Shown: positions 9,799 to 20,180 of the stretch, one piece after another
How the letters are laid out: each line of letters begins with the position of its first letter
How positions within the stretch are numbered: the first letter of the stretch is position 1
Assembly: GCA_018257865.1 (NCBI GenBank)
Contig: JAEUBA010000209.1
Location: forward strand, 1 to 24,873
Reading direction: 5' to 3'
DNA length: 24,873 nt
Source: Stereocaulon alpinum
Lineage: Eukaryota > Ascomycota > Lecanoromycetes > Lecanorales > Stereocaulaceae
The notes under the pieces: model-generated
Told to the model about the DNA's origin: nothing
Databases searched by the model: none
What the model saw: only the letters and a program-made list of their open reading frames with translations
Position numbers and translations under genes: made by a program

Positions 9799-11222
9799 AG
9801 AAGCCTCCCCTTTCTAAAAAACTTCGCCTCCTTCCTTAAGGACCTCGCCCGTCTAGCTACCTATAGCTAGCTATATTATTATAGATAATACTCCTTAATA
9901 ACCTTATACCACCTTATTACTAGCGAAGACCCTTATATATATTAGATAGATAATAAAAATCTTCTAATAATAGCTAAGATAAAGGTAGAACGAGTAGTAG
10001 CTACTAGAAAAGCTTAAGAGACTAAAGTAAATAAGCGAAAGGTACGCTTTAAACTAAGTAACTTATTCTAAGTATTAATATATTAGTAGATTAAGGCTAT
10101 TAAAGAAAAGTAGCTAGGGCCTAAGAGAAGTACTAAAGAAAGTAATAGAGTAGTAGAGCTTAGGAAATATTAAAGATATAATAGTAACCTTAGCGAGGAT
10201 ACCTCTAAATAAATATATAAAGAAGAGGTCTCTTTAAAGATAACTAGCGTTAATAATATTAATATACTCTCTAATAACCCTATAACTAGCCCTATAAAGA
10301 AACTAGTACCTACTATTATTATAAGTATATAACTTTCCTCTACTCCTATATTTAGTCCGTTAGATAACTTTATATTTAGGAGATAGAAAAGATAGGCTTT
10401 TATATAATAAATTAGACCTCCGTTATAAGTATAATTAGTATATAATAATAGATATAACCTATTAACTATATAGTATAAACCGACGTAGCTGTCGATATCT
10501 AGGATTAATACTATATTATAAAGCGATATAAGTATTACCTAAAAAAAGACCGTAAGTTACCTATTAATATTACGCGTATATTTAATATACTAATATAGAA
10601 AGAAGGAAATAATATAGAACTATACTATAAAACGAGGTCCTTAGGGGAATACTAATACTAGGAACTACTAACGCAGCTTAGTAAATAATAAATTAGAGAC
10701 GTATATTTATTAAATATAGCTAAAACAGCTGATAGTATAGGGATAACGATACTAAATATCTTTATATACAGAGTAGAATAGCCAGCGTGCTAGATAATCT
10801 ACCTAAATACCCTAATAGATAATAACTAATAGGTTTAAATATACTAGTAGGAAATATTAAAAATCGAGAGAGAATATAATTAGTAGACGGAAGGATAGAT
10901 TAATAGTATATATACCTTAGTATATAGGTCTTATACTAACTAATTATTATAGTTAGTATAATATAAACAGCGATAGCTAACTCGTACCGTACTACCTATA
11001 TAGCGTAAGTAGCCGAATTCTAGTACTACGACTATAGGATAATTATCTAATCCTAACGATTAAGTTCTATTATCTAAAAGGATATAGCTTAGACTATTAT
11101 TAACTTCGTTACCTATACCTATATATATATCTAATATTAAACCTGAAGATAAATATAAGGAGGCGGCTATAGAGGAGGCGGCGGGACCTATCGCTTAGGG
11201 TAGTTCTAAGCGTCGCTAAGTA
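9799..11222 (+). pseudogene. Unrecognised plus-strand frame 6, RIP-degraded
   Basis: About 470 codons in one plus-strand frame with far fewer stops than the other two in the first half, and Gln-like stops in the second. It opens with L-P-F-L-K-N-F-A-S-F-L-K-D-L-A-R-L (about 9805-9855). A strongly basic, charged segment follows (K-V-E-R-V-V-A-T-R-K-A, about 9980-10015, and on to about 10150). Then comes a Ser/Thr/Pro/Asn-rich linker (about 10240-10370) and a Tyr/Arg/Gln-rich half. Near 11150-11190 an Arg-rich run (R-R-R-L-x-R-R-R-R-D) appears before the frame changes. The composition (basic region, low-complexity linker) is compatible with a nucleic-acid-binding protein, but I see no named domain. 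Confidence 0.35.
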
Positions 11223-12001
11223 TAAAGATACTATTCCTTATAGGAATATTAATATATCTTCTACGTAACGAAGCCTATATTTATCTCTAAGATTATAAGC
11301 GGTAATAATACTAATAGCCTATTACTATAGCTAGAATAAGACTTAGTAGCTCTAAGTAACCTTATAATAAGAATATAGAGAGAATAGAAGGCTAAGCTCT
11401 AAAGGACGAAGGGGCCTTAAGTTATTAGTAATCTAAATACCTTTAGTAATATACTAACTCCTAAAGAAGCTTATAAGGTTAATACTCTTAAACCCCTACC
11501 TATTTATCTAATACTATATATTAGCTAATATTTTCGCAGCTTCTAGACAGCCTAAGCGAATTTAGAAGTTTTATAATAAGGAGAATAAGATTAACTGTTA
11601 AAATAGTAGTAGAATAGCTATACTAAATAATTAAGGACTAGAAGAATATTATATTAAACCTACTATTTAATATATAATTTACTTTCGCGGATTTAGAGAA
11701 AGGTATAAGTATTCTTCTTTCCTAAACGAGAACGAAATATATAGCTAATAGGTCTAAGATAAGGGTTATTTTTTAGTACCGGTAATTATAATAAGTCTAT
11801 ATTATATTTTCTTTTTCAGCGTAATAAGCGGTATTAGACTTAGGTATAAGAGTATAGATCTATAGAAACCTTTACCCGCTAGTGCTATTATTTTCGTTAT
11901 AATAGCGCTTTATTATATATTCGAAGAATACGAATATAGCTCCCGTAGGATTAAGAGATAGGACGGTATATTAGTTAATAGTAAGTTAACCTAATACTTA
12001 A
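11223..12001 (+). pseudogene. Unrecognised plus-strand frame 7, RIP-degraded
   Basis: About 260 codons. Recognisable stretches are K-P-I-F-I-S-K-I-I-S-G-N-N (11271-11309), F-S-N-I-L-T-P-K-E-A-Y-K-V (about 11440-11480), F-F-F-P-K-R-E-R (about 11710-11735) and a Tyr/Arg-rich segment (about 11800-11950) with many stops that look like former Gln. I considered a tyrosine-recombinase-like C-terminal domain because of spaced Arg and Tyr residues. RIP creates Tyr from Cys and His, so that spacing carries little weight. Function unassigned. It probably belongs with the frames on either side. Confidence 0.32.
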
Positions 12002-13213
12002 AGAATAACCTATAAGCTGATAAAACCTTAAGCTATATACGAATATATAAGAAATATATAGTACGATATAGGTAATTTTAGAAGGTAGATAGTTATAGGA
12101 ATACTTTATTATTAAATAATAGACTACTACTATATAAATAGGTAGGGTAAGAACTATTAACTATTAGTTACTAATACGTTTAAGAATTCCCTAGAAGATC
12201 TAAAGAATTAACCGGACTTTTAGAGCGTTTTAAAGGAGTTAGGAATAGATAATACTAGTATAATAGGCTAAAAAGAAGAGTATAGAAGAGATAAAGAATA
12301 TATAGTATATATAAGATATAATTATAGGTATATATTATTAGCTAATACTAAAATTAAGACTAAAGAACTATTTAATAATAGGCGTCTTAACGAGACTAAT
12401 TTAGAGTCTAGAAATAATAATAGTTTTTTAGCTTCCCTTACCTATAGTTATAACTTAACGGATATAATAGAAATCCGGGTATTTTTAATATAGGACTTCG
12501 AGCGTATATATAAGGAGGCCGGCCTATAAGTAAATAAGGAGCTTTAGGAAGAGAATTATATTATAGATATAAAAGAGTAGAGTAAGTTAGTAGAAAGGTA
12601 GATTATAGATAATAAAATAGTATATTTAAATATTACTCTAATAGGAGAAGAACTTAAGGAGTAGGCTACTAAGGATACTATAGAGGGGATAGAGGATAGA
12701 TTAATAGAGTATAAAGCTTAGGTAGGAGGAAGCCTAACGGAATTAAGCTATTAGTAATCGAATATATAGCTATTAAATATATAATATAAAAGTAATTATT
12801 ATATAGCTTAGATAATACTGCCTGCGGGTTTAATCTAGATATCCAACTCGAATATACCTACTATAGCGGAGGATATATCTAAACTATCTAACTCGAATAA
12901 ACCTACTATAGCAGAGGATATATCTAAACTATCTAACTTAAATAAACCTACTATAGCGGAGGATATATCTAAACTATCTAACTTAGATAACTTCCCTATT
13001 ACTAATATTATTAATATACTAGCTGAGCGTATATAATTTATATTCTAGAAGGATTACGCGATTGCTGCGTTAGTTTAGTAAAGTAATTATTAATACTAAC
13101 GTTATAGACACCTAGTATAGTAATTTAAGGTTACGGATACTACTATTATTTACCTTAAGTTGCTAATTTAGCTGATTTCAGGGTCCGTAATTAATATAGG
13201 ATATAGACCCTGA
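12002..13213 (+). pseudogene. Unrecognised plus-strand frame 8: acidic coiled-coil-like C-terminus
   Basis: The clearest coding signal in the unknown block: about 400 codons with stops mainly at Gln-like sites, ending at TGA 13211-13213, a stop codon type not made by RIP. The middle part is rich in Glu, Lys, Leu and Ile (about 12480-12740, for example G-E-E-L-K-E then D-T-I-E-G-I-E-D-R-L-I-E), suggesting a coiled coil. Three 15-residue repeats follow at 12845-12979. The tail contains A-L-V-*-*-S-N-Y then F-K-V-T-D-T-T-I-I and L-I-S-G-S-V-I-N-I-G. Toward the 3' end TG and CA become common again, so the last 200 bases are less RIPed than the rest. No family recognised. Confidence 0.5.
12845..12979 (+). 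repeat. Three 45-bp tandem units coding a 15-residue repeat
   Basis: Units 12845-12889, 12890-12934 and 12935-12979, with a partial fourth (AACTTAGATAACTT) after them. Each translates as N-S/L-N-K/I-P-T-I-A-E-D-I-S-K-L-S. Unit length is a multiple of three and differences are few, so the array was in frame when formed. Confidence 0.92.
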
Positions 13214-13312
13214 TTTAGCTAGGGCCTACTAATAGCGTAAAACTAGCTGTAAGGCTAATAACATAATCTTTTAGGAAAGCGCGATATTCTTATCTAAGCT
13301 TATTATTAGCTA
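13214..13312. other. Short weakly RIPed spacer before LINE-B
   Basis: Downstream of the TGA stop. Several TG and CA dinucleotides survive here (for example in AGCTGTAAGG and AACATAA). No gene or terminator-like structure recognised. Confidence 0.5.
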
Positions 13313-13326
13313 TAATAAAGAGGTAT
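13313..13326. repeat. Target-site duplication of LINE-B, left copy
   Basis: TAATAAAGAGGTAT, identical to 18871-18884. It abuts the AATT-repeat 3' tail of LINE-B. Confidence 0.92.
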
Positions 13327-13399
13327 TAATTAATTAATTAATTTATATACCTACTCTAGTAGAAATACTCTACTAATAAGGGAGTCCTATAGAATTATC

Positions 13400-13423
13400 C
13401 TAGTAGAGCGGAAGCTCTACTAG
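13400..13423 (-). other. 3' UTR hairpin of LINE-B
   Basis: Perfect 10-bp stem CTAGTAGAGC / GCTCTACTAG with a four-base loop (GGAA), about 70 bases from the element's 3' end. LINE-C has a shorter hairpin (20619-20633) in the corresponding place. Such stem-loops near LINE 3' ends can be recognised by the element's RT in some families; that role here is inference. Confidence 0.7.
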
Positions 13424-13479
13424 TCGCTAGAGAAACCTTCCTCTAAGTAAAAACTCCCTCTTATCTATAACCTATTTAC

Positions 13480-16400
13480 CTCTTTATTAATAGCCTCTAG
13501 CTATACTTATACCTTAAATACTATTTATCTTATCTCTCTCTCCCCTTCTACCCTTAGTCTTCTATCCTAAACCTTATCGCGTTCTATATCTCTTATATAG
13601 TTTAACGGACGCCTTATCTTTAGTCTAGAGTAGGTAGTTATTCTCTAGTATCCCCTACTAATAGTTTCTTTTTCCTCTTCCTCTTTTTTATTAGTCTAGG
13701 CGCCTTATAGGGTCTTAGGGGTAGTTTAGACTATACTAACTATTATTTAGCTAGTAAGAACTAGCTAAGCTATCCTATTCTTACTATCTATTATACGGCT
13801 ACGCGGATTCCCTTAACCTATATTAGTATTTCTCTTATATTATTCGTCCCCGCTTATTTTATTAGCTCTGCCCTTTCTTCCGCTAGTTTAGGGTAGAAGA
13901 GTAATATATACTTTATATTCTACTTCCTTTAACTATACTAGTAGCTAGTACTGCGGACTATTAGTACTCCTATCTAATATAGGAAGTCGTTTAGCCTAAT
14001 TTTACTACTCCTTAGCTATACTACTATAAAGCTCTCTACCTTATAGAGCTAGTTATAGTAGTCGAAGTAGTCTCTAGTAAAGTCTCCCTCCTAGGCTAGG
14101 CTAGCTATATATATAGGGATAGAGTCTTTATAGGCTTCCTATTTATCTATCCTTCGCTAGATAGCCTAGTTTCTTATCTTCTAAGTAATAGCTATAGTAC
14201 TTTAGTATTCTTTAATATTAATCGCTAGGTTCTTCTATTCTTTCTTTCGCTTTATAAGGGTAGCTACTTTAGTCTAGTCTCTAACCCTTAGGGTATCTAG
14301 TACCTAAAGTTCCTTCTCCCCCGCTAGGGTTAAAGGTATTTATTATTATCTTAGCCCTTAATAGTTAAGTTTCCTCTTAATATATTCGTTACTACTAGTT
14401 ATAACTAAGTAGACCCCCTAGCTTACTTAGTATTATATTATTAAGTAGTTTAGTTAGAAGTTAATTAGTATAATCGCTGCTTTAGCTTTAAGTACTAGGA
14501 CTAGGGTTACCTTAAAAGCTCCTAAGACTATCTAGAGGTAGTTATTTTAGATTATCGCTAACTTCTTTATATAACCTAGAGTAGCCTTTAGAGTTCTCTT
14601 TAGTTAGTACTAAATTAGTACTACGAATATTAGTATTAGTCTTACTACTATACTATATACTATCTTATATTTCGCGAAGGTAGCGCCCTATATCAACCCT
14701 ATAAGGTACTTAATTATATAACTCTAAGTAACCGCTTTCGCTCTTAGCTAGGTAATATACGATCCTTATCTTAGTTTTAAGTCTATATATAGACTAAGGA
14801 CTTAAACGCTTATACTTAGTTTAATAATTATATCCCTAAAGTTTATTACTATTAATATATTAAATTTTTTCGGTATCTAGGATATATAGATTAGTTCGTA
14901 TTTCTATAGGGCGAATACTACGCTATAGGTATTAGCCTACTTTAGGTAGGTCTTATAGGCCTTTTCTAAGTTTTAGTAATTCCTTTCTATACTTTCGCTA
15001 TAGGCTAGTAGGTATATATCGTCTATAAAGCCTCTAACCTATACTAGGAGGCTTATTCTTACGCACGTATTAATTAGTAGCGCGTTAAAGAATAGGTAAA
15101 GGATTAGTAAGATAGGTAATCCCTATAGGATACCTATAGATACCCCTTTAACCGCACTTATCTTTCCGCCTAATATTATAGATATAGCCCTATCTATTAG
15201 AAAGCTCTTAACCTATCTTATAATAATACTTAGGGTGCCTTTTATCTAAAGGTTATATAGTAGCCTCTTATATAATATATTATTAAACGCCTTAGCTACG
15301 TCTAGTAAGAGTAGGCTTACTACTCTCTTCTTTATACTCTTATTATAGTTCTAGACTATATAGACTGCGTCTATAAGGGTTTTAAGTATAATCTCTACTA
15401 ATTACTTCCGTCTAGCCCCTATCTATTATAGTAGGAGTAACTTATTCTCTTCTATTATATCGCTTAGTCTCCGTAAGATTACCGCTTCTAACGCTTTACC
15501 TAGGGTATTAAGGAGTACGATAGGCCTATATAACTTTAGTTCTAAGTAGTTACTCTTCTTTAGCTTTTTTAAGATTACTATATTTACTTTTTTAAAGTAC
15601 TTTAGGTAGTAGCCTAGCTTAAGATAGGCTTAGAATAGGTAGACTATTACCCCTATTATACTTATACCGGTTAGGGCCCTTAGGAAGCGGTTTAGAATTC
15701 TATTAATACTAAGTACTTTATTAACCGCTAGGTACTATATTACCTTAGAGACTTCTTTAACTAATATCTCCTTATCTATCTATATTAGTTCTAGGTATCT
15801 TATACCTGCGATATCTCCTAGGTCTACCGCTAGCGGTAGTAGGAAGAGGACCCTCTTTAGGGCTCTTACCTTTCTATTAAAATCCTTAGCTTTACCCCCG
15901 CTACTATCTTTAATCGCTAGGAATTATAGGAGTTCTTTTAGATATCTACTCTTCTCTCTTCCCTATCTTATAAGTCTCTATACGCCTATTAGCTTTAGTA
16001 CGGCCTTATATATACTTTCCCTTTATATAAAGGTCTTAGCCTTCCTAATTACCTACGCCCTTTCCTTATTCGCTATATAGAGGGCCTTCTCTATCTAGGT
16101 ATTATAGTTTCTCTTATATTCCTTTATATATTCCTTTATATATTCCTTTACCTTTAGGGTAGCCCTAGCGTAGCGGGAGTTTTAGTAGGATTTAGCCTTT
16201 AGGTATAGTTAGGACTATAGGATTATAAGGTTAATAATTTCCTAAAGGCCTCCTATTAGCTTAGTAAGATACTAGTTAATATCCTCCTTATTATAAAGCT
16301 CTAGCTTTCCTAGCGTTACGGATAAAACTCTTATACCTTTTATAATCTCCTCCTTAGTAGCCTTATCTTTAATTTTCTTTTAGGTATAGCGGGGGTATAG

Positions 16401-17192
16401 AGTTTCTCTATCTTAACTCTACTTAAATTCTATTACTACTAGCCTATAGTCGGAGCTATAGTATAAGTCCTTATAAATTATAGAGCTCCTTATAGCCTAA
16501 TACGCTCCTTCTAATAGGAATAATAGGTCTATTATACTTTTATAGCCTCTAGCCCTCTATATAACTAATCCTTTTAGTAGTCTTAGTTTTATCTCCTTTA
16601 CTTCTATTATTTCTAAGAGCTAGTCTGCTATTACGTAGTATATTTATCAGCCTAGGTTATTCTAGTTTAGGTAGTAAAGGTTAAAGTCCCTTAGGAGGAT
16701 ATATTCTCCGTCTTCTACTAGTACCCTATTTAAGAGGGGGAGCGTTAAGGGGCTATTAGTTAATATATACTAGGTTAGTAAGGGGTTATAGATATTATAG
16801 ATTTAGACTTCTTTATCCTAATAGCTTAGGTCGCTAGCGTCCCTTTCTTTTTAGGGCCTCTTTAGGGTAGTTTCTCTATTATTCCCTCGCTCCTTTAGGA
16901 TAATCCTAATTAAGCTTAGGTCTCTCTTATAGTAGACTAGCTCCTAGCTATCCGTATCTATTCTCTTATTAATATAAAAGTATATACGGGCTTCTAAGTC
17001 TCTATTATATACTAGGTAGAAGTAGCCGGCGCTATTATTATAAGATACCTATATTACTAAGTTCTAGCTTAGTTCTTAGATAGCTACTATATCTATCTCT
17101 TTAACCTATTTATCTTAAAGTAGTACTATTATTAGTTTTAATTCTTTTCTAATATTATACTATACTACTTTAAGTTAGGTATTATTACTTAT
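13480..17192 (-). pseudogene. LINE-B ORF2 (endonuclease-reverse transcriptase), RIP-inactivated
   Basis: The probable start is ATA at 17190-17192 (ATG before RIP), followed by a segment like the LINE-A one with V-V-*-Y-N-I-R-K. The endonuclease box reads V-A-I-*-E-L (QEP-type, Pro to Leu) near 17070-17087. The RT box is G-F-I-D-D-I-Y-L-L at 15006-15032, with both catalytic Asp retained (FIDD at 15018-15029). It is followed by A-Y-S-E-S-I-E-R-N-Y, L-E-K-A-Y-K-T and F-A-L-*-K-Y-E-L-I, the expected Tad1-type continuation. Stops at Gln/Trp positions throughout make it non-functional despite the intact active site. The 3' limit is approximate because no reliable terminal stop can be told from RIP stops. 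Confidence 0.85.
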
Positions 17193-18700
17193 TATTTATT
17201 AACGGTACGTCTATAATTCCTCGTCTATTTCAGACCTATATTTTAGCTTTAGGACCGTTTAGCCCTCCCTTAGTCCTATTAGTATTATTATTAAGGGGGG
17301 GAGGCTACTAGGGACTTAGAGGATTAACTAGCCTAATATTATTAGCCTATCTATTAGTTTCGGCCTTCCTACTTTCCTAACTACTCTCTAGGCTTTATTT
17401 ATAATATCCGCTAATACTATCCTCTTATTTACGCCTCTAGCTGGTACTAGTATAAAGCTATCGCTAGTTAGGGGTACTTAGGAGGGGGGGGGTACTATCT
17501 TTAGTATTATTATAAACTATTTAGGCTTATTTTCTAGCCTTTAGCGGATTTAATAAAGTTCCTTCTATTAAACTAAATACGCTTTACTCTATAACTTATA
17601 GTATCCTAAGTATACTACGTATTACTTTTCTCCCTTACCTTTAATATTATATTCGTAGGATTAGTGCGGTTTAGCGTATATTCTATACTTAGGTTAGCTT
17701 TAATATACTAATACTATATAGCTATACCCCTAGTAGTTAAAGTACTACCTTAGGTCTCTACTTCTCTCCTATCTCTTATATAGTAGCGGTTATTCGCTTT
17801 CTAAAAACCCCTCCGCTACTAGCTTATTCGCTATATCTAGGTTAGGGATCTTAAGGAGGAGTATTAAGTATTTCTTCTCCTACCCCTACCTATTAGCCTT
17901 TAACGCAAATCTAGGCTATTAGATATTAGTAATATTAAGCCTTAGGTATAATCGCTAGTTATCCCTTTTTAGTACTTTTATTACTTCCTCTTAGTTCGCT
18001 ATATTTACTACCTCCTTCCGTACTCTATATATAGCTACTATATAGGTCTATCTAAGCGCCTTCGCTAAGGGGTAGATATTCTTCGCTTAGTTCGTTATCT
18101 TTTCTAATTCTTACCTTACTTCTACTATTATATAGTAGAGGATAAAGTCGCCTCTTACTATTTACCTTACTCTAATAATTAAGTCTACTATTAGGTATAC
18201 TCTATTCTAAAACGTCCCTACTAGCTAGGAGCTAGTCGCCCTCCTTAGCTATTCTCTAGCCTTAACGTCGTTTATCCTTAGTATTAGCTACTTCGCCTTT
18301 ACGCTAGCTACTGCGGCTAGGGGGGGGGGAAGGGAAGGGGAATCTATTCCTATCCTCTATCTTAATAAGGCCTATAACCCTCCGCTAGCTACGCTAGCCT
18401 AGCTCTATAATAGTATTATAGGTATACTCCTTATTTAGAGTACTTAGATTTCTTCCTTTATTTCCTTAATCTAAGTATCTTTAAGCTTATATTCTTCGGT
18501 CGACTCCTATATATAGTTAAGAATTATCCCTAACGCGACCTACGTTAGCTATAGTCCTTAGACTATTATCTACTTTATCTCCTTATAGCCCTAATTATAA
18601 TAACTATAAGCTCTTTTAGTACTTCTACTCCCTTCTTCGCTAGTTTCTCCTTCTTTTCGCCTATCTTCTCCTTTATTATCGCGTTAGAACGCGTTAGTAG
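17191..18700 (-). pseudogene. LINE-B ORF1 (Gag-like, CCHC), RIP-inactivated
   Basis: Minus-strand ORF1 equivalent. The zinc-knuckle region at about 17640-17750 reads Y-F-N-Y-*-G-Y-S-Y, matching C-F-N-C-x-G-Y-G-H after Cys/His/Gly changes, with further spaced Tyr downstream. The N-terminal half is charged (R-R-K-E-G-E then S-E-E-G-S-R-S near 18600-18660). The junction with ORF2 again reads ...TAATAAGT, consistent with an overlapping TGATG before RIP, as in LINE-A. The start is not identifiable. Confidence 0.65.
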
Positions 18701-18870
18701 GGCGTATTCTCCTCCTCTATCTCCCCTTCCTCCGCCTCCTCTATTATCTCCTACCGCCTAGTCTCTCCCCTTATCTCGTTAGGTACTTATAACGGGGCGG
18801 TCCCTATTATCTAGAGTAGCTTTTACTACGCTTATTCGCTCGTTCGTATTCGCTATCATAAAGTATCTCG

Positions 18871-18884
18871 TAATAAAGAGGTAT
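18871..18884. repeat. Target-site duplication of LINE-B, right copy
   Basis: TAATAAAGAGGTAT, exact match to 13313-13326, directly next to the 5' end of LINE-B. Confidence 0.92.
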
Positions 18885-19801
18885 AATATACTTTAGATTA
18901 CCTTTATAGGGCTTATTATTTGTTAATTCTCGTTAGAGTTAGAATTATTAAGCTACTTCTTACGACGGCGATTATTATAACCTAATATAGTCGCCTAAAG
19001 TTTATCGCGAGAGTTATATTAAGGTACCGTAGGCTTATTCGGGGTTAACGGACGAGTCCTTCTTTAACTAGAAGACTTTAATATAGCTCTTTATAAACTA
19101 TAGGTACTAGCTATAACGAGTATAAGTTTAAGCTAATTAGGGTATAAAATTAAGATCTTAGGTTTATAATTCTAAAAAGATTAAGTAATAAATATATATA
19201 TAGGAATCGAAAGTAAAGGAGTATAATATATATTCTCTATTATCTATTTAAATATTAGAAAGGTATAGCGGGGTATCTTAGTAGGAATAAATAATAGACT
19301 AGTATAGTCTACTAATAATCCTATATCCTTTTACCCCCTACGCCTAACTAGAGAAGTATCTACTATATTCGCCCTACCCCGCCCCGCTCGCAGTGCTAGG
19401 AAAGTTTAGCTATTAAGCCTATTCTACTACTATATCTTAGAATACTACTAATTTTATTTATAAAGAGTAAGCTCTAATCTAATTATATAAGCTAATACTT
19501 TATCTATAGATACTCCTAATAACTTCCCTACCTCTTAACGACGTCTTAGAGCTGGTAATCTTATTATTATTATAGCTTAGGTAAGCGATAATACTCCTAA
19601 TATTATTAGACTTACGCTGCGCGACTAAGAGGGTCTGTTTATAGGTTAGGTCTATACTAAGTAGGTTATAGAGGTCTAGAATTAAGGTATTCTAAAATAT
19701 ACTTATATATCGACGGTTAATAGGATTATATAATAGAAAGGTAGTAGTAGTCTATATTACTAAGGGACTATTAAGTATTAATTAAGTTAATTAGTATATT
19801 A

Positions 19802-19850
19802 CTTATCTATCCCTTATAGAACGGCGGGTTAGATTCCGCCTATAGATAAG
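19802..19850. other. Two-step hairpin
   Basis: Outer arms CTTATCTAT (19802-19810) and ATAGATAAG (19842-19850). Inner arms GGCGG and CCGCC (about 19823-19840) around an eight-base loop GTTAGATT. The GC-rich inner stem stands out in this AT-rich sequence. The role is unknown. The loop resembles a tRNA T-arm only superficially. Confidence 0.6.
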
Positions 19851-20000
19851 GTATACTTTATTAATATCTTTAAATTTTAGTACTTAAATAACGTACTCGT
19901 TTATATCTACTATTATTTACTTTATAATAGCTTCCCCGCTTCTTTCGTATTAGTAAGTCCCTAGAATTCTTTTACCTTCTATCTTATTTCTACTTTAAAC

Positions 20001-20116
20001 TAACTCTTAGACGTATTAACTAAAGGCTATAGTAGCTAACTAACTCTTAGACGTATTAACTAAAGGCTATAGTAGCTAACTAACTCTTAAACGTATTAAC
20101 TAAAGGCTATAGTAGC
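20001..20116. repeat. 40-bp tandem repeat, three copies
   Basis: Units 20001-20040 and 20041-20080 are identical. The third (20081-20116, a few bases short) has one G-to-A change. Each starts TAACTCTTAGACGTATTAAC and continues with TAAAGGCTATAGTAGC. The period of 40 is not a multiple of three, so this is probably a non-coding minisatellite. Confidence 0.95.
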
Positions 20117-20162
20117 TACTATATATCGTACTTACGAAAGCCTCTTATAGGTATTTAAGATA

Positions 20163-20180
20163 CCCTCTAAAATTAGAGGG
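20163..20180. other. Short perfect hairpin
   Basis: Arms CCCTCTAA and TTAGAGGG with a two-base AA spacer, just downstream of the 40-bp repeat array. No poly-T follows on the plus strand, so I do not call it a terminator. Confidence 0.55.

Larger units (their letters stand above)
13327..18870 (-). mobile_element. LINE-B: complete RIPed Tad1-type LINE, 5544 bp
   Basis: A full-length minus-strand LINE bounded by exact 14-bp target-site duplications (13313-13326 and 18871-18884). The 3' end carries an (AATT)n tail at about 13327-13342. The 5' end is at 18870, twelve bases beyond the CGCTATCA block (18851-18858) that LINE-A shares. It is colinear with LINE-A and LINE-C but clearly more diverged, so it is a separate subfamily. 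CA/TG depletion is as extreme as in the other copies. It split an older sequence: 4435-13326 and 18885-20529 were contiguous before it arrived. Confidence 0.92.

Noticed and set aside
11700..12000. Tyrosine recombinase domain suggested by spaced Arg and Tyr
   Set aside because: Most Tyr codons here are likely mutated Cys or His, so the R-H-R-Y pattern cannot be trusted, and no box I/II context was seen.
19815..19845. tRNA T-arm-like sequence GGGTTAGATTCCGCC
   Set aside because: The B-box match needs a C-to-A change that RIP does not make, the loop is eight bases, and no D-arm, anticodon arm or acceptor stem is present.
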